A stretch of 64,000 bases of DNA from Paenibacillus senegalimassiliensis (lineage in GTDB: Bacteria > Bacillota > Bacilli > Paenibacillales > Paenibacillaceae), in contig NZ_LN909045.1 in the NCBI RefSeq assembly GCF_001486585.1, forward strand, positions 357,368-421,367, given 5' to 3'. Below are positions 23,996 to 31,819 of the stretch, one piece after another. The notes beneath the pieces were generated by a model. It did not search any database, was not told where the DNA came from, and was given only the letters and a program-made list of their open reading frames with translations. The stretch's first letter is position 1; the number at the start of each line of letters is the position of its first letter. The position numbers and the translations under genes are program-made.

Positions 23996-25564
23996 ATGGA
24001 GACTCCTTTGCTGGAAATGCGCGGAATTACAAAGGTATATCCTAATGGAGTGGTTGCCAACCGTGATGTGAATTTTTCATTGCGTGCAGGAGAAATCCAT
24101 GCGCTTGCAGGTGAGAACGGGGCAGGGAAATCCACCTTGATGAAAATGATTTTCGGTATGGAGGAGCCAAGCGAAGGCGAAATTTATATCCGAGGGGAAA
24201 AGACAAGATTATTATCGCCTCAGGATGCGATTGATCGGGGAATTGGCATGGTGCATCAGCACTTTATGCTGGTGCCCTCCTTTACAGTGGCAGAGAATAT
24301 GGTGCTGGGGATGGAGCCGCGCAAAGGCTTGGGCATACATTATGCCGAGGCTGTTCGTATGACCGAGGACACCGCGCGAAAGTACAATTTGGCGGTTGAT
24401 CCAAAGGCGAAGGTTGAAGATTTGTCGGTGGGGATGAAGCAAAAGGTGGAGATATTAAAAGCGTTGCTTCGGGGCGCTCAAATATTGATCCTGGATGAAC
24501 CAACAGCCGTATTGACTCCGCAGGAGACAGAGGAATTGTTTCGTGAGCTGCAGCAATTGAAGGAGCATGGTCATACCATCGTATTTATCTCGCACAAGTT
24601 GAAAGAGGTCAAAGCGATCTGTGATCGTATCACGATCTTGCGCGGAGGACGAAGCGAGGGAGTATTCCAGACTTCGGAAGTGACAGAGCAGGAAATTTCC
24701 AGACTTATGGTAGGGCGCGATGTTGTATTGAAATACGATAAGTCAAAGTTGAACATGCAAGCGCCTGTGCTAACGGTGGAGAATTTGAGTGTGAACGATT
24801 CACAGGGCAGGGCACTATTGAATAATATAAGCTTCTCAGTGCATAGTGGACAAATTGTCGGGATAGCAGGCGTTGAAGGTAACGGACAACGAGAGCTGAT
24901 GGATGTCTTGACGGGAGGACTGAGGAGTGGAGCAAGTAGGGGGACAGTTCGGGTTCAGGACACGGAAATTCGGGAAGCTAACATTTTGACGATTCGGAAC
25001 CTGGGTGTCTCATATATACCAGAGGACCGGATGTCACAAGGATCAGCAGGGGAAGCCAGTATATCCGATAACCTGATCTCAACGCATTATCGCTCCAAAA
25101 CTTTAAACAATGGCGTGTTTCTTCGTGCTTCAAAAATAGCAAGTATGGCAGCCGAACTTATTGAAGCTTTTAAAATACGTTGTTCAGGTCCAAAGCAGCC
25201 GATTGGCATGCTGTCGGGTGGCAATATGCAGAAGGTTGTTGTTGCCAGGGAATGCTCGGCCAATCCGAAGTTGCTGATTGCAGAACAGCCTACACGCGGT
25301 GTAGACGTTGGAGCGGCGCAACTCATTCATGAGAAGCTGCTGGAACTTAGAGAGAACCAGGGAGCGATCGTCCTGGTATCCGCTGATTTGAACGAGGTGC
25401 TGGAAATTAGCGATCGTCTGCTGGTGATGTACGAAGGAGAAATTGTTGCGGATATGGAGGACCCCTCCAGCCTAAGTGAAGAGGAGTTAGGGCTTTACAT
25501 GCTAGGGATTAAGCGGCAGGAGCCACAGCACATCAGGAGGACTATGAACGATGTTGAAGTCTAA
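23996..25564 (+). CDS. Nucleoside ABC transporter ATP-binding protein (two ATPase domains)
   Basis: 522 residues with two ABC domains. The first has Walker A GENGAGKST near residue 43, the Q-loop region HQHFMLVPSFTV, signature LSVGMKQKVEI and Walker B ILILDEPTAVLT. The second has a degenerate P-loop GVEGNGQRELMD, signature LSGGNMQKVVVAREC and LLIAEQPTRGVD. This tandem layout is that of the carbohydrate/nucleoside uptake class that pairs with BMP proteins (NupO, RbsA and XylG relatives). It energises the two permeases encoded next; its last codons overlap the first permease by 14 bases. Confidence 0.94.
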   Translation: METPLLEMRGITKVYPNGVVANRDVNFSLRAGEIHALAGENGAGKSTLMKMIFGMEEPSEGEIYIRGEKTRLLSPQDAIDRGIGMVHQHFMLVPSFTVAENMVLGMEPRKGLGIHYAEAVRMTEDTARKYNLAVDPKAKVEDLSVGMKQKVEILKALLRGAQILILDEPTAVLTPQETEELFRELQQLKEHGHTIVFISHKLKEVKAICDRITILRGGRSEGVFQTSEVTEQEISRLMVGRDVVLKYDKSKLNMQAPVLTVENLSVNDSQGRALLNNISFSVHSGQIVGIAGVEGNGQRELMDVLTGGLRSGASRGTVRVQDTEIREANILTIRNLGVSYIPEDRMSQGSAGEASISDNLISTHYRSKTLNNGVFLRASKIASMAAELIEAFKIRCSGPKQPIGMLSGGNMQKVVVARECSANPKLLIAEQPTRGVDVGAAQLIHEKLLELRENQGAIVLVSADLNEVLEISDRLLVMYEGEIVADMEDPSSLSEEELGLYMLGIKRQEPQHIRRTMNDVEV

Positions 25565-26597
25565 ATACTTTGAAGTGATCAGAACTACAGCAGTCATTCT
25601 GATTGCGCTTGCCATTGCCTTTCTTATTATTGCACTGGTTAGTGAGAACCCGGTAAAAACAATCGCTATCTTCCTATTCGAGCCGCTTAATTCCGTGGGA
25701 CACATCGGAAATGTGATTGAAATGGCGATCCCGCTGATGTTTACTGGACTTGCCGTTTCATTACTATTTCGTGCTAATATGTTTAACTTGGGCGCAGAGG
25801 GTATTTTCTACTTCTCGGGTGTAGTGGCGTCGGCTATTGCTATTCACTGGTCGCTTGGCGGTCTTATACATCCTGTTGTTGCCATTCTTGCAGGCTCGAT
25901 TGTAGGTGCTATCCTGTCTGCGATCCCAGGTATATTAAAGGCGAAATGGAACGCAAATGAACTTGTTACCTCCTTGATGTTCAACAATATTTTGTTCGGA
26001 ATCGGGTTGTACTTGTTGAATTATCAATTGCGTGATGCCAAGGCATTTGCTAATGTGTCCTTCAAATTTGAGAAGACGGCATTGCTGGACAAGCTGATTC
26101 CAGGCACACGAATTCACACAGGCCTCATCATTGTACTGGGGCTTATCGTGCTTGCTCACTTCTTCCTGTACAAAACGAAATGGGGCTATGAGCTACGTAT
26201 GACGGGGGCAAACCGCAGTTTTGCTCGTTACTCCGGAATGAAGACAGCCAAGGTCATTGTGCTCGTCCATCTCATTGCAGGCTTTATTGCCGGTATGGGT
26301 GGCTCTATTGAGGTCCTCGGTATGTACACCCGCTTCCAGTGGACCGCATTGCCTGGTTATGGGTTAGATGGTGCTCTTGTAGCGATGCTGGCCAAGAACA
26401 ATCCCTTGTCTGTCATAGCTTCGGCCTTGTTCCTGGCATATATCCGAATCGGTGCAGATCTCATGGCTCGATTATCCGATGTACCTGCTGAAATGATTTC
26501 TATTATTCAAGCTGTCATTATTTTGTTGATCTCGGCAGAGCAATTCCTGAAGTTCTGGAAGAACCGGATGCTACTGAAGGAGGCGCGTGAAGCATGA
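25551..26597 (+). CDS. Nucleoside ABC transporter permease 1
   Basis: 348 residues, largely hydrophobic, with eight to ten membrane spans (TAVILIALAIAFLIIALV near residue 12, MFTGLAVSLLFRANMFNLGAEGIFYFSG, GLIIVLGLIVLAHFFLYKTKWGYELRMTGANRSFARYSGM). The RANMFNLGAEG and KTKWGYELRMTGANRSFARYSG stretches are typical of the BPD_transp_2 permeases (NupP/YufP class) of nucleoside importers. AGGAGGAC precedes the ATG. It forms the channel together with the next protein. Confidence 0.93.
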   Translation: MLKSKYFEVIRTTAVILIALAIAFLIIALVSENPVKTIAIFLFEPLNSVGHIGNVIEMAIPLMFTGLAVSLLFRANMFNLGAEGIFYFSGVVASAIAIHWSLGGLIHPVVAILAGSIVGAILSAIPGILKAKWNANELVTSLMFNNILFGIGLYLLNYQLRDAKAFANVSFKFEKTALLDKLIPGTRIHTGLIIVLGLIVLAHFFLYKTKWGYELRMTGANRSFARYSGMKTAKVIVLVHLIAGFIAGMGGSIEVLGMYTRFQWTALPGYGLDGALVAMLAKNNPLSVIASALFLAYIRIGADLMARLSDVPAEMISIIQAVIILLISAEQFLKFWKNRMLLKEAREA

Positions 26598-27541
26598 ACG
26601 GCTTGGATAGCTTGCTAAATGTCATTTTAACGACGGATTTTGCCTTTTCCGTATTACGGGTCACTACGCCTATTTTATTCGCAGCGCTGGGGGCCTTGAT
26701 CTCTAATCGTGCAGGGATCATCAATATCGGGATGGAAGGGATTATGCTCGTATCTGCTCTGGCAGGGGTCATCATTAGCTCCTATACCCAAAGCGCCTGG
26801 GTGGGACTGCTAGGGGCTGTGCTAGCCGGAACGCTCATTGCGGGCCTGCTCGCCTTCTTTACCTTGAAATTCAAGACACACGTTATTCTTGGGGGTATCG
26901 CCATTAATATGTTTGCTTCGGGCGGTACTGTATTTTTGCTCTATTTGCTAAGCGGCGATAAGGGCTCGTCCACATCCTTGGCCAGCAAAGTGTTGCCCAG
27001 TGTGGACATTCCTTTGTTGAAAGACATTCCTGTACTAGGGCCTATTTTATCTGGACACCACATTCTGACCTATGTATCCATTGCTGCGGTGTTTGCGGTT
27101 TATTATTTGCTCAAGCGTACTTCATTAGGCTTGCGCATCCGCTCCGTTGGTGAGAACCCGCATGCAGCACAATCCGTAGGGGTCAGCGTTGTGAGAATTC
27201 AATATATGGCCTTGTTGCTTAGCGGATTTTTTGCCGGATTAGGCGGAGCCTATATGTCGATGGGTTATCTGTCGTTATTTACAAGAGATATGATTGCAGG
27301 GCGGGGCTGGATTGCGATTGCGGCTGAATCGATGGGACGGAGTACCACGGTAGGTACAGCACTGACATCACTGCTATTTGGTGCGGCGGATGCGCTTGCC
27401 AATGCGTTCCAGGTGCTGAAAATTCCTGCGGAGCTGATTGCTACCCTGCCTTATGCAGCAACCGTAATTGGGCTTATCCTGTATGCTGTGTCGGAAACAC
27501 GGAAGAAGAATCGGAAAGTAAAAAGCCCACTTGCTAAATGA
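26594..27541 (+). CDS. Nucleoside ABC transporter permease 2
   Basis: 315 residues of the same permease class (NupQ/YufQ type): LRVTTPILFAALGALISNRAGIINIGMEGIMLVSAL near residue 20, about eight spans, and LLKRTSLGLRIRSVGENPHAAQSVGVSVVRIQYMALLLSGFFAGLGGAYMSM, the conserved cytoplasmic loop touching the ATPase. Its ATG overlaps the previous stop by four bases (ATGA), so the two permeases are coupled. Confidence 0.93.
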   Translation: MNGLDSLLNVILTTDFAFSVLRVTTPILFAALGALISNRAGIINIGMEGIMLVSALAGVIISSYTQSAWVGLLGAVLAGTLIAGLLAFFTLKFKTHVILGGIAINMFASGGTVFLLYLLSGDKGSSTSLASKVLPSVDIPLLKDIPVLGPILSGHHILTYVSIAAVFAVYYLLKRTSLGLRIRSVGENPHAAQSVGVSVVRIQYMALLLSGFFAGLGGAYMSMGYLSLFTRDMIAGRGWIAIAAESMGRSTTVGTALTSLLFGAADALANAFQVLKIPAELIATLPYAATVIGLILYAVSETRKKNRKVKSPLAK

Positions 27542-27592
27542 ACAAACAAAGCTTATCAACAGGAAGAGAAATAGCGAGGAGCGTGAACATAC

Positions 27593-28549
27593 ATGGCAAC
27601 ACCCTTAATTATTGATTGTGATCCAGGACATGATGATGCTATAGCGATCCTGCTTGCTTATGCGCATCGGGATGTGCTCGACATACGCGGCATCACTACG
27701 GTAGGCGGCAATCAAATTCTAGACAAAATTACGGACAATGCGCTGCGGATTCTTAGCTTCATTCAAGCAGATATCCCCGTAGCCAAAGGTGCAGCAGGAC
27801 CGTTATTTGGCAAACTGGTCACTGGTGAAGAGGCCCATGGCGAATCAGGCATGGATGGCCCGGCCCTCCCCCCGGCTCGGTTTCGCCCTGTAGAACAGGG
27901 AGCCGTAGAGTTTATGCTCGATATCATCCGAGCCTCCGAGGAGAAGGTCACGCTCGTTCCGCTTGCTCCATTGACCAATATTGCCTTGTTAATTACCGCA
28001 TACCCAGAGGTCAAGGACAAGATTGAGCGTATATCCTTGATGGGAGGCGGACTTTGCTACGGCAATGTAACTTCAACGGCAGAGTTCAACATTTATGTCG
28101 ATCCGGAAGCGGCTAAAATTGTATATGAATCAGGAATTCCCATCACAATGAGTGGGCTGGATGTAACCGATAAAGCGGCCATTTTTGAAGACGAAATTGA
28201 GCAATTGAAGCAGCGTGGTCCTGTTTCTAAGCTGGTAGGAGAACTGCTTGATTTCTACTCGATTTATGGCAAGAAGATGGGTTATGTCGGCAATGCACTA
28301 CATGATCCGTGCGCGGTGGCTTGGCTGCTTAGCCCCGAGTTGTTTCAGTCGCGGCACCTGCACGTTACCATAGAGACCGAAGGTAAGTTAACGAGAGGTA
28401 TGACCGTAGCTGATCAGCGGACAAAGCCGGATGGTGAGTGTAATGTTGAAGTCCTGGTTGACGTAGACCGCTCGGCATTTTTGAAGCTATTATTTGATGC
28501 ACTGGCACGATTGGATCAACAATACCTTGCTACTGCAAAAGGGGTGTGA
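27593..28549 (+). CDS. Nucleoside hydrolase (inosine/uridine-preferring type)
   Basis: 318 residues. IIDCDPGHDDAIAILLAYAH near residues 6-25 is the DxDxxxDD calcium and ribose site. TTVGGNQILDKITDNALRIL, LVPLAPLTNIALL, MGGG and NIYVDPEAAKIVYESG are family motifs, and the active-site His is in NALHDPCAVAW. The enzyme splits ribonucleosides to base and ribose in the cytoplasm. Coming straight after a nucleoside importer, its natural substrate is the imported nucleoside. AGGAGCG lies before the ATG; the gap to the permease is 51 bases. Confidence 0.95.
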   Translation: MATPLIIDCDPGHDDAIAILLAYAHRDVLDIRGITTVGGNQILDKITDNALRILSFIQADIPVAKGAAGPLFGKLVTGEEAHGESGMDGPALPPARFRPVEQGAVEFMLDIIRASEEKVTLVPLAPLTNIALLITAYPEVKDKIERISLMGGGLCYGNVTSTAEFNIYVDPEAAKIVYESGIPITMSGLDVTDKAAIFEDEIEQLKQRGPVSKLVGELLDFYSIYGKKMGYVGNALHDPCAVAWLLSPELFQSRHLHVTIETEGKLTRGMTVADQRTKPDGECNVEVLVDVDRSAFLKLLFDALARLDQQYLATAKGV

Positions 28550-28551
28550 CC

Positions 28552-29940
28552 ATGGCAGGCTGGGAAAGACTACAGGAAATGATGGCGTTTGAACTGATGC
28601 AGCGAAAAGAAGAAGGCTGCAATGTAGCAGGATTTCAGGAGAAGCTTGATCTGGCGGGCGAGGATGAAGGCAGGCTGATGCAATTCTATTTTGAACTGAT
28701 GCAGCTTCCGGTGGAGCCGGATTTTCCATTTCAGGAGCCCTCAACACTGGATGAAATCAGAAGTCTACGTCCGGAAGGGCGATCTTACAGATTGGAAGCA
28801 AGCTGGAGCGAGGCACAGTGGCGGAACAAGTTCTACGGCGCCTGGCTTGGACGATCTGTAGGATGTGCGCTGGGGAAGCCGCTTGAATATTGGGATTACT
28901 TGTATGGCAAGGATGGTCGTCCGGGCTGGGAAAATATAGAGCTATGGTTCCGCGGAGCGGATGCCTGGCCTATTCAGGGCTATACGCCGGGACATTCCCG
29001 GGCCGCCAAGCAATATGGGTTGGCCCTTAGTGATTGGTCCTATGTAAGCACATCGGACAAAATCAAGTACATGGAAAGTGATGATGACCTCCGTTACACC
29101 ATCCTTGGCTTATTATTGCTGGAGGAGAAGGGGCTGAACTTCGATTCATGGGATGTGGGCAAGCTGTGGCACAACCGCTTGACCTATAGTCAGGTATGTA
29201 CGGCAGAGACGCAAGCTTATCTCAACTTTGCACAGGAAACCTCTCATTTGCATGGGGACAAGCCGGCAGATTGGGATATGCGGCAAGAGCGTGTTCGGAT
29301 GTACCTGAATCCTTATCGGGAATGGATTGGAGCTGCCATTCGTGTAGATGGCCTTGCTTATGGAGTGGCGGGGCGTCCGGAGCTGGCGGCAGAGCTGGCT
29401 TATCGGGATGCTTCTTTTTCCCACGTTAAGAACGGCATTTATGCGGCCATGCTTAATGCAGCAATGATTTCCGCAGCTTTTGTGGAGCAGGATAATGAGA
29501 AATTGCTTGAAATCGGGCTGAGCCAAATTCCGCAAACAAGTCGTCTTGCAGCAGATGTCATTAAAGGAATTGAAATTGCACATAGCGCAAAAAGCGAACG
29601 CGAGCTGGTGAGCAAGATTTGGGAGGAATTCAGTCACTATGATGCCGTTCACAGTAATAATAACGCGGCCCTGGTGGCAGCCTCTCTCGTCTATGGGGGC
29701 AATGATTTCGAGAAGGCTGTTGTCACCTCTGTGTATGGAGGTATGGACACCGATTGCAACGGAGCAACCGTTGGCTCTATCATGGGGGCGAAGCTAGGTG
29801 CAGATCAATTGCCGACAAGCTGGACCGCGCCGTTAAATGATACCCTTTATGCTGATTTGATTGGCTTTGATCCTATTCCGATCTCTGTCTGTGCAGAGCG
29901 CAGCTATCAGGTGTTCCGCAAGCTACAGCAAGAGGGTTAG
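28552..29940 (+). CDS. ADP-ribosylglycohydrolase-family protein (DraG/ARH fold)
   Basis: 462 residues from the ATG at 28552, six bases after AAAAGGGG; a GTG at 28546 overlapping the hydrolase stop is possible. After about 90 extra N-terminal residues comes the ARH core: KFYGAWLGRSVGCALGKPLEYW, ESDDDLRYTILGLLLLEE (metal-binding acidic cluster) and VYGGMDTDCNGATVGSIMGAKLG, the second metal-binding site. ARH enzymes cut ADP-ribose from proteins or act on ADP-ribose-like ribosides. Placement after a nucleoside hydrolase suggests a small riboside substrate rather than modified proteins. The N-terminal extension, mostly helical, is unusual. Confidence 0.9.
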   Translation: MAGWERLQEMMAFELMQRKEEGCNVAGFQEKLDLAGEDEGRLMQFYFELMQLPVEPDFPFQEPSTLDEIRSLRPEGRSYRLEASWSEAQWRNKFYGAWLGRSVGCALGKPLEYWDYLYGKDGRPGWENIELWFRGADAWPIQGYTPGHSRAAKQYGLALSDWSYVSTSDKIKYMESDDDLRYTILGLLLLEEKGLNFDSWDVGKLWHNRLTYSQVCTAETQAYLNFAQETSHLHGDKPADWDMRQERVRMYLNPYREWIGAAIRVDGLAYGVAGRPELAAELAYRDASFSHVKNGIYAAMLNAAMISAAFVEQDNEKLLEIGLSQIPQTSRLAADVIKGIEIAHSAKSERELVSKIWEEFSHYDAVHSNNNAALVAASLVYGGNDFEKAVVTSVYGGMDTDCNGATVGSIMGAKLGADQLPTSWTAPLNDTLYADLIGFDPIPISVCAERSYQVFRKLQQEG

Positions 29941-29984
29941 AAGACCTCCTGAAGAATCGCTTAACTCATATGGCACATTGCATT

Positions 29985-30039
29985 AAGGTATTGTTAACCC
30001 GACAGTGATGGTTTCGCTGCCGGGTTACAATACCTTTTT
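29985..30039 (+). terminator. Terminator of the nucleoside operon
   Basis: AAGGTATTGT and AACCCG (29985-30001) pair with CGGGTT and ACAATACCTT (30021-30036), ending in a T-run. The stem is long and ends the transcript begun at the binding-protein gene; its A-rich left flank may also serve the convergent hypothetical gene. Confidence 0.85.
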
Positions 30040-30062
30040 ATGCTTGATGACCATTCTTGTTG

Positions 30063-30578
30063 TTAGCCCTTGCGAGAGGTGAAGCCTTCTTCGTTCAAAT
30101 ATTCCCCCGCTTCTTCGCGAGTCTCAAAGGCCATTTCCAGGCTTAACCCGGAGTAGATATACCATAAATCATCTTCATACTTGAGTGTCAGGGTTTCGCC
30201 CTTATCATTGACCCATAGGCCTCCAGTTCCCACCGGAGCTATATGGGAGGAAGCTAGCGGAGCAGAAGGGGCGGCTTGGGCATTCTCGGGTGCATCCTCC
30301 CGCTCCAGCAGGGAAAGCATCGATGCCTTGACCAAGTCAAGCAATTCGGCTTCTTCAAAATCACGAATGTTAACGAGCCCTTTATCATCCGCATCGGGAT
30401 GTTGTAGAAGGCCGGCATATACAAACCCGTTACCGTTAGGATGTAAGTGGTAGACCACGGTTTTTTTATCATAGGCGCTGTCTTCAAAATGGAAATTTAC
30501 GCGTCCTAGCGAAACGTTACGGCGCTCCAAGTTCGGAATAGATTCCAGAATTTTTAGTTTTTGCTCAAACGTCAGCAT
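30063..30578 (-). CDS. Hypothetical protein, 171 residues
   Basis: I do not recognise this protein. It starts MLTFEQKLKILESIPNLERRNVSLGRVNFHFED, and residues 40-100 alternate strands and helices (TVVYHLHPNGNGFVYAGLL, DFEEAELLDLVKASMLSLL). An Ala/Pro-rich linker near 100-115 separates a C-terminal piece of about 55 residues (GGLWVNDKGETLTLKYEDDLWYIYSGLSLEMAFETREEAGEYLNEEGF) that looks like a small beta-alpha domain. There is no signal peptide or membrane span. AGAGGTTGA precedes the ATG. It stands alone between two terminators. It may be confined to Paenibacillus relatives. Confidence 0.8.
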   Translation of the reverse strand: MLTFEQKLKILESIPNLERRNVSLGRVNFHFEDSAYDKKTVVYHLHPNGNGFVYAGLLQHPDADDKGLVNIRDFEEAELLDLVKASMLSLLEREDAPENAQAAPSAPLASSHIAPVGTGGLWVNDKGETLTLKYEDDLWYIYSGLSLEMAFETREEAGEYLNEEGFTSRKG

Positions 30579-30759
30579 ATCTTCAACCTCTCAACCTCAA
30601 AATTGGCGTGCACAAGCAAATGCACTCATCGATTATAACATAAAAGACCAGATCAACTGGACGGGATTTCCACACTGGACCGGAACGGTTATACTATAAG
30701 AGGTTGAACACGAACTATTAAGATGAGCGATCAAAAAGACGACTCAGAAGGAGGCAATC

Positions 30760-31749
30760 ATGGCAGACACGAAAATCAAATGGGGTATTATGGCTGCAGG
30801 AGGAATCGCCGGACAATTTGTGGCGGATTTGGCCTATGCCAACAATGCAGAGGCTTTTGCTGTGGGCTCACGGAGCCTGGATAAGGCTCAGGCGTTTGCT
30901 GACAAATTCGGGATTTCCCGTGCATACGGCAGCTATGAGGAATTGCTTAATGATCCAGAAGTAGATGTTGTGTACGTAGCTACACCCCATCCTTATCATA
31001 AAGAGAATGTCTTGAGCGTACTGCGGGCGGGCAAGCCTGTGTTGTGCGAGAAGCCTTTTACAATTAATGCTTCCGAATTAGAAGAAATAATCGGGTATGC
31101 TCGTGCGAACAAGCTGTTCCTGATGGAAGCGATGTGGACAAGATTTCTGCCACCGATTCGTAAAGTTCGCGAGTGGTTGGCAGAAGGCCGCATTGGGGAA
31201 GTTCGTTTGGTCAAAGCTGACTTTGGCTTCCGTGTAGGTTGGGACCCGGAAGGAAGACTGCTCAATCTCAAATTAGGGGGCGGGGCATTGCTTGATGCCG
31301 GCATCTATCCGATCTCCTTCGCTTCCATGGTGCTGGGGGCCAATCCCAAGCAGGTACAGAGTACGGCTCATCTCGGAGAGACGGGGGTCGACGAACATTT
31401 CTCGGTGCTCTTAACCTATGAAAATGGTGTTACCGCTTCCCTGAACGGAGCGGTCCGCTTGGCCATCGGGAATGATGCTTACATTCACGGGACTAATGGT
31501 AAGATTCGTGTTCCTAACTTCCTGAGCGCCAAAACTGCCACCCTCTATGTGGATGGCCAGGAAGCAGAGACATTTACGGATGATCGCGAAGCTAAAGGCT
31601 ATGCCTTTGAAGCGGAAGCGGTAGGCGAGGCGCTCCGTGCCGGATTGAAGGAGTGCGAGGAGATATCGCTGGACGAGTCGTTAGCTATTATGCGTATCCT
31701 TGATCAGATTCGCGGACAGTGGGGACTCCGTTATCCTTCGGAAGCATAA
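30760..31749 (+). CDS. Gfo/Idh/MocA-family oxidoreductase
   Basis: 329 residues after AGAAGGAGG. Rossmann start KWGIMAAGGIAGQFVADLAY, DVVYVATPHPYHKENVL, then VLCEKPFTINASELEE with the catalytic EKP lysine, and GGGALLDAGIYPISFASMVLG in the C-terminal domain. The MEAMWTRFLPP motif places it in the branch related to dihydrodiol and xylose dehydrogenases. Substrate unknown. It is closest in style to the protein at 13546 and appears monocistronic with its own terminator. Confidence 0.92.
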   Translation: MADTKIKWGIMAAGGIAGQFVADLAYANNAEAFAVGSRSLDKAQAFADKFGISRAYGSYEELLNDPEVDVVYVATPHPYHKENVLSVLRAGKPVLCEKPFTINASELEEIIGYARANKLFLMEAMWTRFLPPIRKVREWLAEGRIGEVRLVKADFGFRVGWDPEGRLLNLKLGGGALLDAGIYPISFASMVLGANPKQVQSTAHLGETGVDEHFSVLLTYENGVTASLNGAVRLAIGNDAYIHGTNGKIRVPNFLSAKTATLYVDGQEAETFTDDREAKGYAFEAEAVGEALRAGLKECEEISLDESLAIMRILDQIRGQWGLRYPSEA

Positions 31750-31770
31750 TTTTATATAGTTGCAAAGCAA

Positions 31771-31814
31771 GGAACCTTCAGTCCACGTTATAGGTGGACT
31801 GAAGGTTCTTTTTC
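31771..31814. terminator. Terminator after the Gfo/Idh/MocA gene
   Basis: GAACCTTCAGTCCAC (31772-31786) pairs with GTGGACTGAAGGTTC (31794-31808), followed by TTTTT. It lies between convergent stops and may serve both genes. Confidence 0.9.
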
Positions 31815-31819
31815 TTCGG

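Noticed and set aside
30703-30750. Additional repeat copy (GATCAAAAAGACGACTC)
   Set aside because: It resembles the 11664 terminus only partly, without the hairpin or the exact 13-mer.
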